From Desulfobacteraceae bacterium UBA2230 (GTDB lineage Bacteria; Desulfobacterota; Desulfobacteria; Desulfobacterales; Desulfosarcinaceae), in assembly GCA_002348005.1 (NCBI GenBank), contig DDYQ01000146.1, positions 1 through 5,366 of the forward strand: a stretch of 5,366 bases of DNA, written 5' to 3'. Below the pieces are notes generated by a model that saw nothing but the letters and a program-made list of their open reading frames with translations, was not told the origin of the DNA and searched no databases. The translations under genes were made by a program, and so were the position numbers. Positions 1 through 5,253 of this stretch are shown here, one piece after another. The first letter of the stretch is position 1, and every line of letters begins with the position of its first letter.

Positions 1-215
1 CTCAGGGCACTTTCTATATCTTTGCCCGGGCACCCGGAGGCGACGGTGACGCGCTCTTCAATTTCCTGGCCGACCGGAACGTGTTCATCATGCCCGGCAG
101 CATTCTGAAAATGCCGCACTATTTTCGTCTCTGCCTCACCGCCAACGATGACATGGTCGAATGCAGCCTGCCCGCATTTCGCGAAGCGGCCGCGAAGTTG
201 ACGGATAAAGGCTGA
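1..215 (+). CDS. PLP-dependent class I/II aminotransferase, C-terminal fragment
   Basis: The reading frame is open from the window edge (first full codon at 3) to TGA at 213-215 and gives the last 70 residues of a protein whose N-terminal part lies outside. The fragment starts QGTFYIFARAP and continues with NVFIMPGS, then MPHYFRLCLTAND. This is the usual end of fold-type I aminotransferases of the aspartate aminotransferase superfamily: the GTFY strand, the V-x-x-x-PGS turn, and the Arg in FRLCLT that normally binds the substrate alpha-carboxylate. The family transfers amino groups between amino acids and 2-oxo acids in the cytoplasm using pyridoxal phosphate. The catalytic Lys and cofactor-binding residues are outside the window, so substrate cannot be assigned. 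The next gene starts about 700 bases on behind its own promoter and riboswitch, so this gene is probably a separate transcription unit. Confidence 0.88.
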   Translation, partial: QGTFYIFARAPGGDGDALFNFLADRNVFIMPGSILKMPHYFRLCLTANDDMVECSLPAFREAAAKLTDKG

Positions 216-221
216 GTGGTC

Positions 222-281
222 GGATGTGCGCGTGCTCGGCTTGTCGATGTTAGAGGACCAATAGTCCGCGCGCACGCATCC
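222..281 (+). other. Strong inverted repeat just after the aminotransferase stop
   Basis: Seven bases after the stop codon, GTGCGCG (226-232) can pair with CGCGCAC (269-275). Alternatively GGATG (222-226) pairs with CATCC (277-281), with TGCGCG/CGCGCA stacked inside and a two-base bulge. A second small hairpin, GGAC (255-258) with GTCC (264-267) and loop CAATA, sits inside the large loop. There is no T tract after the outer stem, so it is not a classical intrinsic terminator. It may protect the mRNA 3' end or help a factor-dependent stop. It has no tRNA-like T-arm. Confidence 0.4.
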
Positions 282-478
282 AGAAAGCCGCCGCAGTTTG
301 CCTCAGCCGCCTCTGCTGCTGCCAGCCATTGCAGACATCTAAAACCGCATCTTGCGCCCTCCGGCAACAACTCTGCCCGTCTCATCGCTACCCCCAGGCA
401 AACCGACATAAACCGGACAAATCGTGTGCTGCAACTGCGGACAGTATGTTGGTTACCTGCAGTGAGGTGAATACCGGC
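282..478. other. Intergenic stretch with no supported gene
   Basis: This is the 5' half of the 695-base gap between the aminotransferase and the sensor gene. Short frames are open on both strands, but none has a ribosome binding site with a recognisable protein, and the longest one (minus strand, 119-742) runs through both the aminotransferase end and the riboswitch, which marks it as spurious. I see no repeat, tRNA or mobile element here. Spacing between the upstream gene and the operon promoter is the only role I can support. Confidence 0.5.
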
Positions 479-507
479 TTGACTCCTCATGTGTCCGGGG
501 TTAATGT
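479..507 (+). promoter_or_regulatory. Sigma70-like promoter for the riboswitch-sensor-trkH transcript
   Basis: A -35 box TTGACT (479-484, five of six consensus bases) is followed by a 17-base spacer and a weaker -10 box TAATGT (502-507). Transcription would start near 513-516, exactly at the 5' edge of the riboswitch P1 stem (516-519). That placement is what one expects for a transcript beginning with an aptamer, and it is the main reason to believe the weak -10. The boxes are seen; start-site use is inferred. Confidence 0.5.
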
Positions 508-513
508 GCGGGC

Positions 514-636
514 ATTGCCGAATCCCGACTCGGGAACGGGGGACCCAATTTTTCGGGGCGAATCGCCGCACGGCGATGGGCAGCCTCTTCGGCCCTATCC
601 CTTCAGCTAACCTCGTAGGCATCGAGGAGGAGAACC
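514..636 (+). promoter_or_regulatory. c-di-AMP riboswitch (ydaO/yuaA class) aptamer
   Basis: The conserved core of the class is present in order: GGGGGACCCA (538-547), GGGGCGAATC (555-564) and CAGCTAACCTCG (604-615). Stems that can be drawn are P1 TGCC/GGCA (516-519 with 618-621), a hairpin TCCCG/CGGGA (523-527 with 531-535), ATCGCC/GGCGAT (562-567 with 572-577), and GGGC/GCCC (578-581 with 592-595). The loop of the last one, CCTCTTCG (584-591), pairs with CGAGGAGG (623-630) over all eight positions with one G-U, forming the class's long-range pseudoknot. This class binds cyclic di-AMP and usually turns expression off at high ligand; its targets include K+ transporters and cell-wall enzymes. 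The operon downstream encodes a K+ channel subunit, which fits. The best-known examples are in Gram-positive bacteria. Identification is by motif and structure, read by eye. Confidence 0.93.
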
Positions 637-681
637 TTCGGAAGCGTTTGGAGGGATTCTCCCCATAGCGACTTTCGGAGG
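629..681 (+). promoter_or_regulatory. Candidate expression platform: two mutually exclusive hairpins
   Basis: Hairpin A pairs GGAGAA (629-634) with TTCTCC (657-662) and CCTTC (635-639) with GAGGG (651-655), with a single bulged A at 656. Hairpin B pairs 635-644 with 672-681 over ten positions (two G-U). They share 635-639 and cannot coexist. Hairpin A also needs 629-630, the last two bases of the aptamer pseudoknot, so ligand binding should weaken A and favour B. B buries GGAGG (677-681), the Shine-Dalgarno-like site of the small ORF at 689. Neither hairpin is followed by a T tract, so a simple intrinsic terminator is not visible. The pairings are read from the sequence; the switching model is inference. 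Confidence 0.4.
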
Positions 682-688
682 GTACCCC

Positions 689-814
689 ATGCCTGTCGAG
701 CCTGCACGCCGTGCCTGCGATGTTCCATCGCCGTCGATTCAATTCCGCTTCAACCCGGGTCCGTGCAAAAGATCACCGCGCTTGCTCCGACCCCATCAGA
801 ATTCGTCCGGCTGA
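689..814 (+). CDS. Possible 41-codon leader ORF behind the riboswitch
   Basis: ATG at 689 is preceded by GGAGG (677-681) seven bases upstream and opens a 41-codon frame ending at TGA 812-814. The predicted peptide begins MPVEPARRACDV and is rich in Pro, Arg and Ser, with no membrane segment or domain that I recognise, and it does not look like a typical folded protein. Its interest is its position: it lies between the aptamer and the first clear gene, and its ribosome binding site can be masked by an alternative hairpin that should respond to c-di-AMP binding. It could be a regulatory leader peptide whose translation protects the message from Rho, or a chance frame. I cannot decide between these. 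Confidence 0.22.
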   Translation: MPVEPARRACDVPSPSIQFRFNPGPCKRSPRLLRPHQNSSG

Positions 815-822
815 TTTCAGCC
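809..822 (+). other. Small hairpin before a T-rich stretch
   Basis: GGCTG (809-813) and CAGCC (818-822) enclose the tetraloop ATTT and overlap the stop codon of the possible leader ORF. A T-rich but interrupted stretch (roughly 829-842) follows after several bases. As an attenuator this is poor: the stem is short and the T tract is neither adjacent nor continuous. It is listed because it is the only hairpin-plus-T arrangement between the aptamer and the sensor gene. Confidence 0.2.
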
Positions 823-910
823 CGAGTGCTCTTTATTGTTTGCGTGAATGTTTCAATGAGCGCATGTAACAGCCGACGACCTTGAATACCTTCCTCAAAG
901 GAACACAGAG

Positions 911-1657
911 ATGAGTCTACGCATTAAGATCATTTCCGGTTTTTTGATACTGGCGGTCATGCTTTTCGCTGCAGGTGCGCTTTCGATTCATGAATTGATG
1001 CACATCGGGCAATCCGTTCAATCGCTGCTGGATGAGAATTATAGAAGCATCAATGCCGCCAAAAACATGATTGAGGCCCTGGAAAGAGAGGACAGCGGCA
1101 TCCTGCTTCTGATCTCCGGAGGGGAAGAGGAAGGCCGCCCGATTATTCAAGAAGCTGACCAGTATTTCCAGGATGCTTTTAAGGTGGCGCAAAACAACAT
1201 TACCATTCCGGGTGAGGCTGGATATGTCGAAGCCATATTGAAAGCCTATGAACTCTACCGGACTCACTGGCAAGAGGCCGTTGCAGGCGCTAAACAGGGG
1301 GATCTCGAATGGTATTACAATTTGGTGCACCCCGCTTTCAGCGAGGCCAAGAAAACAGTCAACCAACTGATGACACTGAACGACAAAACTTTGTACAAAA
1401 CCGCATCCGCCCTCAAAAACAGGGCGCGGCGATCGATTATGCCCGGTGTCATCGCCATAATTTCAGCCCTGCTTTTTACGGCTGTATTCAATTTTTTCAT
1501 TAATCTGTATTTTATCGCACCGATAAAAAAACTCACCTCCGGCATCCGAAACTACATGGTAACAGGAGAGCGATCGGGTTTGCGGGTCAGCAGTCGGGAT
1601 GAGATCTCAGATTTGGCCGCGGCTATCGAGGAACTTACCATATTGCGGAAGGAATGA
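911..1657 (+). CDS. Membrane sensor protein with HAMP domain and no output domain
   Basis: The 248-residue product starts at an ATG eight bases after AAGGA (898-902). It has a first membrane helix (about 7-25), an extracytoplasmic, mostly helical region (about 26-175), a second membrane helix (about 178-202), and a HAMP domain (about 203-245) with the expected Pro (P204) after the membrane and the DEI motif (230-232) before the second amphipathic helix. The segment from N43 to G70, NYRSINAA followed by IEALEREDSGILLL, resembles the four-helix-bundle sensor modules of KinB-type histidine kinases. The protein ends three residues after HAMP: no kinase, GGDEF or methyl-accepting domain follows, and the next gene starts three bases after the stop, so this is not a recent frameshift of a longer receptor. 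It is co-transcribed with trkH. I infer that it may sense an envelope or osmotic signal and act on TrkH or an unlinked partner; no function is established by the sequence. Confidence 0.87.
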   Translation: MSLRIKIISGFLILAVMLFAAGALSIHELMHIGQSVQSLLDENYRSINAAKNMIEALEREDSGILLLISGGEEEGRPIIQEADQYFQDAFKVAQNNITIPGEAGYVEAILKAYELYRTHWQEAVAGAKQGDLEWYYNLVHPAFSEAKKTVNQLMTLNDKTLYKTASALKNRARRSIMPGVIAIISALLFTAVFNFFINLYFIAPIKKLTSGIRNYMVTGERSGLRVSSRDEISDLAAAIEELTILRKE

Positions 1658-1660
1658 AGC

Positions 1661-3100
1661 ATGAGGCTCGAAGTCGTAATGCGATATGTGGGCTTTATTT
1701 TGCTTTTCAACGCTTTGTTCCTTTTTGTTTCCGCAATCATTTCGCTGCTGCAGGGAGATAACGCATTCAAGTATCTGGTGTTCAGTGCGACCGTCGCGCT
1801 CCTCTTCGGAGTATTCCCCTTACTGTTCGTTCCGCCTACGCTTGAAATAACCAACAAGGAAGGTCTTTTCATTATTGTATCAGGCTGGCTCTTATCATGT
1901 CTTGTGGGCCTGATGCCATTCGTGCTCTGGGGAGGGCCGTTTACCTTTACGGACGCCTGGTTCGAAAGTGTGTCAGGATTTACTACCACCGGGTCTTCAA
2001 TTCTTTCCGATATCGAATCCATACCCAAAGGATTGCTGTTTTGGCGGGCCAGCACGCACTGGCTCGGCGGGGTGGGAATCATCGTTTTTGTACTGGCGGT
2101 TCTGCCTTCGATGGGTTCAGCATCAATGGTCCTTTACCGCTCCGAGACCTCTGCCCTGGCGATCAAGGATTTCCGTTTTCGAACCCGTGAAACCATCAAG
2201 ATCATTCTTTACGTCTATCTCGGACTGACCATCCTGGAAACCATCGCCTTGATTTTAGCCGGGCTCAGCCCGTTTGACGCGGTCACCCACTCCTTTGCGA
2301 CCATCGCCACCGGCGGCTTTTCAACTAAAAATACCAGCGTCGCCTTCTTCAACAGCCCGGTCGTTGAATCGATAATCATGATTTTCATGCTGCTGTCCGG
2401 CATCCATTTCGGCCTGCTGTTTGCTTTCGTTGCCGGCAATTTCCGAACTTTATATCAATCCACAATTGTACGGTACTACCTGCTGTCAATCTTTTCAGGC
2501 ATTTTTGCAGTGACCGCAAACCTCTGGGTGAGTACATACGGCACACTGGCGGAATCCATCCGATATGCTGCCTTTCAGGTGATATCCATCGGCACCAGCA
2601 CGGGTTTTGCCAACACCGACAGCGCGGTATGGCCCCCCTTTTCCGTGCTGGTTCTGCTTTTTTTCACGCTCCAATGCGCCTGCGCCGGTTCGACGACAGG
2701 AGGCATTAAAGTCGACCGCATCGTTATATTGGGAAAAGCACTGCTGAGAGAAATCCTCTATCTTCGCCACTCCAAAGGGGTTTTTTTGATTAAAGTGAAT
2801 GACAGGACCATTGGGGATCAGCATGTAAATTCAGCTATAATTTTTATTCTGCTCTATCTGTCTGTTTTGCTGTTGTCCACTTTATGCATCACATCATTCA
2901 ACATCGATCTATTAACTGCGTTCTCAGGTGTCGCCGCTGCAATGGGCAATGTGGGGCCCGGATTCGGACTTGTGGGCTCAATGGACAATTTCAGCCATTT
3001 GCCGAGTGCCGTTAAATGGATTCTGAGTTTCGATATGCTCATGGGCAGATTGGAAATTTATTCCCTGATTCTGTTTTTCACCATGCGCCAATGGAAATAA
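1661..3100 (+). CDS. trkH: TrkH family K+ uptake channel subunit
   Basis: The 479-residue, highly hydrophobic product has the four-fold repeat of the TrkH/KtrB superfamily, each unit being helix, pore loop, helix. The four filter loops are visible: FTTTGSS (107-113), ATGGFST (216-222), GTSTGFA (311-317) and NVGPGFG (430-436). HWLGGVGI (133-140) and the glycine-rich CAGSTTGGIKVDR (341-353), the region of the intramembrane gating loop in this family, are also characteristic. Length is close to the usual TrkH of about 480 residues, and the C-terminus (LMGRLEIYSLILFF) is intact, so the gene looks functional. TrkH forms a dimeric K+ channel in the cytoplasmic membrane, normally gated by the nucleotide-binding TrkA ring; no trkA/ktrA gene lies nearby. 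The ATG follows GGAAGGA (1647-1653), which overlaps the end of the sensor gene, so the two are probably translated from one message. Control by the upstream c-di-AMP riboswitch is inferred from position and matches the known link between c-di-AMP and K+ uptake. The filter resembles TrkH more than Na+-dependent KtrB. Confidence 0.95.
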   Translation: MRLEVVMRYVGFILLFNALFLFVSAIISLLQGDNAFKYLVFSATVALLFGVFPLLFVPPTLEITNKEGLFIIVSGWLLSCLVGLMPFVLWGGPFTFTDAWFESVSGFTTTGSSILSDIESIPKGLLFWRASTHWLGGVGIIVFVLAVLPSMGSASMVLYRSETSALAIKDFRFRTRETIKIILYVYLGLTILETIALILAGLSPFDAVTHSFATIATGGFSTKNTSVAFFNSPVVESIIMIFMLLSGIHFGLLFAFVAGNFRTLYQSTIVRYYLLSIFSGIFAVTANLWVSTYGTLAESIRYAAFQVISIGTSTGFANTDSAVWPPFSVLVLLFFTLQCACAGSTTGGIKVDRIVILGKALLREILYLRHSKGVFLIKVNDRTIGDQHVNSAIIFILLYLSVLLLSTLCITSFNIDLLTAFSGVAAAMGNVGPGFGLVGSMDNFSHLPSAVKWILSFDMLMGRLEIYSLILFFTMRQWK

Positions 3101-3131
3101 CAGGATGCAGCGGCGGGTTTTCAACGATCGC

Positions 3132-3162
3132 TACCCTTTGTCATTATCGTGGGTATTTTTTT
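3132..3162 (+). terminator. Candidate intrinsic terminator after trkH
   Basis: TACCC (3132-3136) pairs with GGGTA (3151-3155), immediately followed by seven T (3156-3162). The stem is short and the loop is 14 bases, so it is weak on stability, but the uninterrupted T tract 32 bases after the trkH stop is well placed to end the operon transcript. Confidence 0.5.
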
Positions 3163-3171
3163 AAGGTTTAG

Positions 3172-3232
3172 TCCTCATGTCATTGAGGAATAAAGGCCTT
3201 CGCCGGGACTGAAGGTCCAGGGTGGCTGGACC
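3172..3232 (+). other. Cluster of overlapping hairpins between trkH and the DUF2845 gene
   Basis: TCCTCA (3172-3177) pairs with TGAGGA (3184-3189). Farther on, GGTCCAG (3214-3220) pairs with CTGGACC (3226-3232) around a five-base loop; the same bases can instead pair as CCTTC (3197-3201) with GAAGG (3211-3215), or GGAC (3206-3209) with GTCC (3215-3218). No T tract follows. This could be a small RNA or a leader for the next gene, but it matches no RNA class I recognise, and short complementary pieces do arise by chance. Confidence 0.3.
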
Positions 3233-3334
3233 CTCCTCGAGCATTCCCGCATTCAAGTCCTTGATCGAGGCGGTTCCTGCACCGGAACTCCGGCTCATAT
3301 TGCCCGCATGGGGGGGAATGATTAAAGTTACTGC

Positions 3335-3712
3335 ATGTTTAGCATGACACGTTCATTCAAGTGGGTGGGTTTGTCGCTGCTGGCGCTGCTGATATGGGGC
3401 GGCGGCGCTGCGGCCGACCGGTCTTTGCGCTGCAATGGGCAGCTTGTTTCCGTCGGATCATTCAAGGATCAGGTGCTCAGAAAATGCGGGGAACCGCATC
3501 ATGTCGAGCAGTGGGAGTCCGGCCACGGCAGTGCCATTGCAGAATATTTTGACTACGAAAAAGAACGCTTCATCCTTCCCAAACTTTACATCGGGCCCAT
3601 GCATTTCGAACGCTGGACCTACGATCTGGGGTCCAACCAGTTCATCCGCTACCTGCTGTTTAGAAACGGCGAACTCATCGATATCAAAACCGGGGAAAAA
3701 GGCAGCCGCTGA
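3335..3712 (+). CDS. Exported DUF2845 family protein
   Basis: The 125-residue product has a positively charged start, a hydrophobic segment (about 11-24), and a likely signal peptidase site at AAA|D (27/28), so it is probably periplasmic. The mature part fits the DUF2845 pattern: LRCNGQLVSVG, then VLRKCGEP, then ERWTYDLG and NQFIRYLLFRNGELIDIKTG at the C-terminus. The two cysteines (33 and 51) are typical of the family and could form a disulfide. The function of the family is unknown to me. An in-frame stop at 3323-3325 rules out a longer protein. The start is uncertain: ATG at 3335 or at 3344, both with only a distant purine run (3311-3318) upstream. It follows the probable terminator of the trkH operon and is likely a separate transcription unit. 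Confidence 0.82.
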   Translation: MFSMTRSFKWVGLSLLALLIWGGGAAADRSLRCNGQLVSVGSFKDQVLRKCGEPHHVEQWESGHGSAIAEYFDYEKERFILPKLYIGPMHFERWTYDLGSNQFIRYLLFRNGELIDIKTGEKGSR

Positions 3713-3740
3713 AAGGCGCGTCGATACCGATCCAGGAGAA

Positions 3741-3784
3741 GATCCCGGGCGAATCGGCAATTGGGATTGACACATCTTTTTTTT
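3741..3784 (+). terminator. Weak candidate terminator after the DUF2845 gene
   Basis: ATCCC (3742-3746) can pair with GGGAT (3763-3767), and a run of eight T lies at 3777-3784. The nine bases between stem and T run are too many for a good intrinsic terminator. The same segment contains a perfect TTGACA (3767-3772), but no acceptable -10 box follows at 16 to 18 bases. Either reading is weak. Confidence 0.25.
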
Positions 3785-3856
3785 CAGAGCACCTTGCGCG
3801 CGGCAATCACGCCCTCATGGCGAAACCAAAAAACGTTAAGCGGCAGGATCAAAACG

Positions 3857-4399
3857 ATGAAATCAGCTCAGGCAACAAACCAGAAAATCCACACCCGGCA
3901 AATCGACATTGCCACATACAGAGGGAACACACCGGACGCCTTCATCGTCGAAGGCATTCTAAAAGATGAACGCCTGCTGGATACGTTCGGCCCCGCCGGG
4001 AAATTTTATCCGGCCGGGACCATCCATCACATGATCGTAAGGATTACGGTTAAGGCTTTGACGCTGGTTATCGAAGACATCGAGGTCGAAATGCCGACGA
4101 TTCCGCATCAGATGTGCATCGATACGTTGAAGTGTCTTGATCCGGTAAAGGGGCTCGCAATCGTTTCCGGATTCACCTCCAGTGTTAAGAAGCTTGTGGG
4201 TGGCGTCAAAGGATGCGTTCATCTGCTGGCGCTGCTGACCGCCATGGCGCCGGCGGCGTTCCAGGGTGTTTTCAGTGCGATAGGAAAAGACCTGGATCCC
4301 TCGCATACGGCAGAGAAGATGAAAGATACCTGCCGGGTCTGGCGTGAGGATGGACCGTTGATGGAGCAATTAACGAGGTCGATGAAGAAGAAGCATTGA
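3857..4399 (+). CDS. DUF2889 family protein
   Basis: The frame is open from a TTG at 3761, but I choose ATG 3857 because AGGA (3845-3848) sits eight bases before it and the family-like sequence begins only after it; the upstream 32 codons read as random. The resulting 180 residues start with HTRQIDIATYRG (12-23), followed by FIVEGILKDE, a central IHHMIVRITV (56-65), and VGGVKGCVHLLALLTAMAPAAFQ (roughly 114-136), which is the family's hallmark G-C-x-H segment. The tail has CRVWREDGP (159-167). This order matches DUF2889, a cytoplasmic family of unknown biochemical role found widely in proteobacteria. Cys87, Cys120, His122 and Cys159 are the residues to look at if a metal site exists. There is no signal peptide or membrane helix. 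It lies 144 bases after the DUF2845 gene and may overlap a small ORF at its stop. Confidence 0.8.
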   Translation: MKSAQATNQKIHTRQIDIATYRGNTPDAFIVEGILKDERLLDTFGPAGKFYPAGTIHHMIVRITVKALTLVIEDIEVEMPTIPHQMCIDTLKCLDPVKGLAIVSGFTSSVKKLVGGVKGCVHLLALLTAMAPAAFQGVFSAIGKDLDPSHTAEKMKDTCRVWREDGPLMEQLTRSMKKKH

Positions 4400-4524
4400 A
4401 CCATCCGGACGAGAATCCACCCGACGAGAAGTCCGGGGGGATCCGGCAAATTACTACGATGAGACCATCAGACATCCGCAAATCCAAGCCTAAATACATG
4501 TCAAAACCCATTGCCGAAAAGTAG
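4396..4524 (+). CDS. Possible 42-codon ORF overlapping the DUF2889 stop
   Basis: A TTG at 4396 overlaps the TGA stop of the DUF2889 gene (4397-4399), and the frame stays open to TAG at 4522-4524. It ends with RPSDIRKSKPKYMSKPIAEK, preceded by an acidic, proline-rich stretch (NHPDENPPDEK). The composition is hydrophilic and strongly charged with no membrane helix. A shorter start is ATG 4459 (21 codons). The ribosome binding site is poor (only GAAGAAG upstream), so translation would depend on coupling with the upstream gene. I do not recognise the product. The frame is open upstream only to a stop at 4345, so a frameshifted extension of the DUF2889 protein is possible but not needed, since that protein already looks complete. 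Confidence 0.3.
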   Translation: MNHPDENPPDEKSGGIRQITTMRPSDIRKSKPKYMSKPIAEK

Positions 4525-4545
4525 TCCAATGCCCCATTTTATTTA

Positions 4546-4555
4546 CGAGCGCTCG
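4546..4555. repeat. Perfect 10-base palindrome before the PRC-barrel gene
   Basis: CGAGCGCTCG is its own reverse complement and sits 59 bases before the PRC-barrel start codon, a place where an operator would be sensible. It is followed by a G-rich stretch. No flanking -35/-10 pair is convincing, and a palindrome of this length can occur by chance. Confidence 0.25.
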
Positions 4556-4614
4556 GGGGTGTCCGGGGGAATTGATGCCTTCGCACGCTGACAAATAAAA
4601 TTCTGGAGGGTAAT

Positions 4615-5253
4615 ATGAAACTATCGAAGCATTTCTTCACTGTAACCTTTTTGAGTTTTTTTCTGATGGCGGGGCAAGCTTTTGCTGCCGAGGAAGGCGC
4701 AGTGGACCCTGCACAGAAAAGCACTGAAAAGGGCACGATGACGCGCCCCATGGACAACACCGAATCCCATATGGGTACTCAGTCAGCGGTTCATGACTTT
4801 CATCGCGCCAGTGATTTCATGGATGCCAGTGTCAAGGGAAGCGATGGCGAAGACCTGGGATCGGTTAAGGACATCATCATCTCCAGCGACGGCCAGGCCC
4901 GCTACATCGTCCTGTCCAAGGGCGGCTTTCTGGGGATTGGCGGGGACCTGATTCCGGTACCTTTCGACGTGGCCCAGCCGAGCAAAGGCACCGACGGCGA
5001 CTTGACCCTGAATATCGATGAGCAGTCCCTCGATCAGGCACCTACGGTAGCCGAGAACGATCTGCAGGACTCCACCCGTTGGGAGCAGGACGTTCGCGGT
5101 TATTTTGGCGATAACGGCATGCAGCGCGACACGCAACAGAGCACCGACACTTACAGCGACGATGTGGAAAGCGGTGCCCAACGCGACTCCGAAATCCAGG
5201 TGGAGCGTGAACAGCCTTCTACCGGTGAGACCGGCGAATACAACAAGCAGTAA
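4615..5253 (+). CDS. Exported PRC-barrel domain protein
   Basis: ATG 4615 follows a strong GGAGGG (4605-4610). The 212-residue product has a lysine-containing N-terminus, a hydrophobic core (about 8-20) and an AFA|A signal peptidase I site (24/25). After a polar linker (25-63) comes one PRC-barrel domain, about 64-145: RASDFMDASVKG, then GEDLGSVKDIIIS, then ARYIVLSKGGFLGIGGDLIPVPFD, the typical beta-barrel pattern. The tail (150-212) is acidic, rich in Asp, Gln, Ser and Thr, and probably disordered. PRC barrels occur in photosynthetic reaction centre H subunits and RimM, and in many small stress or envelope proteins of unknown role; this one is most like the last group and would act in the periplasm. 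Nothing links it to photosynthesis. It appears monocistronic, with 215 bases upstream and no gene immediately after it. Confidence 0.85.
   Translation: MKLSKHFFTVTFLSFFLMAGQAFAAEEGAVDPAQKSTEKGTMTRPMDNTESHMGTQSAVHDFHRASDFMDASVKGSDGEDLGSVKDIIISSDGQARYIVLSKGGFLGIGGDLIPVPFDVAQPSKGTDGDLTLNIDEQSLDQAPTVAENDLQDSTRWEQDVRGYFGDNGMQRDTQQSTDTYSDDVESGAQRDSEIQVEREQPSTGETGEYNKQ

Noticed and set aside
216..610. Two + strand frames of 84 and 93 codons before and across the riboswitch
   Set aside because: Neither has a good ribosome binding site or a recognisable product, and the second one reads straight through the conserved aptamer blocks.
119..742. A 207-codon open frame on the minus strand
   Set aside because: It runs antisense through the aminotransferase end, the intergenic hairpin and the riboswitch core. 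Its sequence is rich in Arg, Ser and Ala with no recognisable domain, as expected for a chance frame in GC-rich DNA.
3767..3795. Perfect TTGACA box before the DUF2889 gene
   Set aside because: No acceptable -10 sequence occurs at 16 to 18 bases, so it is not supported as a promoter.
4572..4601. TTGATG and TAAAAT resembling a promoter for the PRC-barrel gene
   Set aside because: The predicted transcription start would fall inside or after the GGAGGG ribosome binding site, so the resulting mRNA could not use it.
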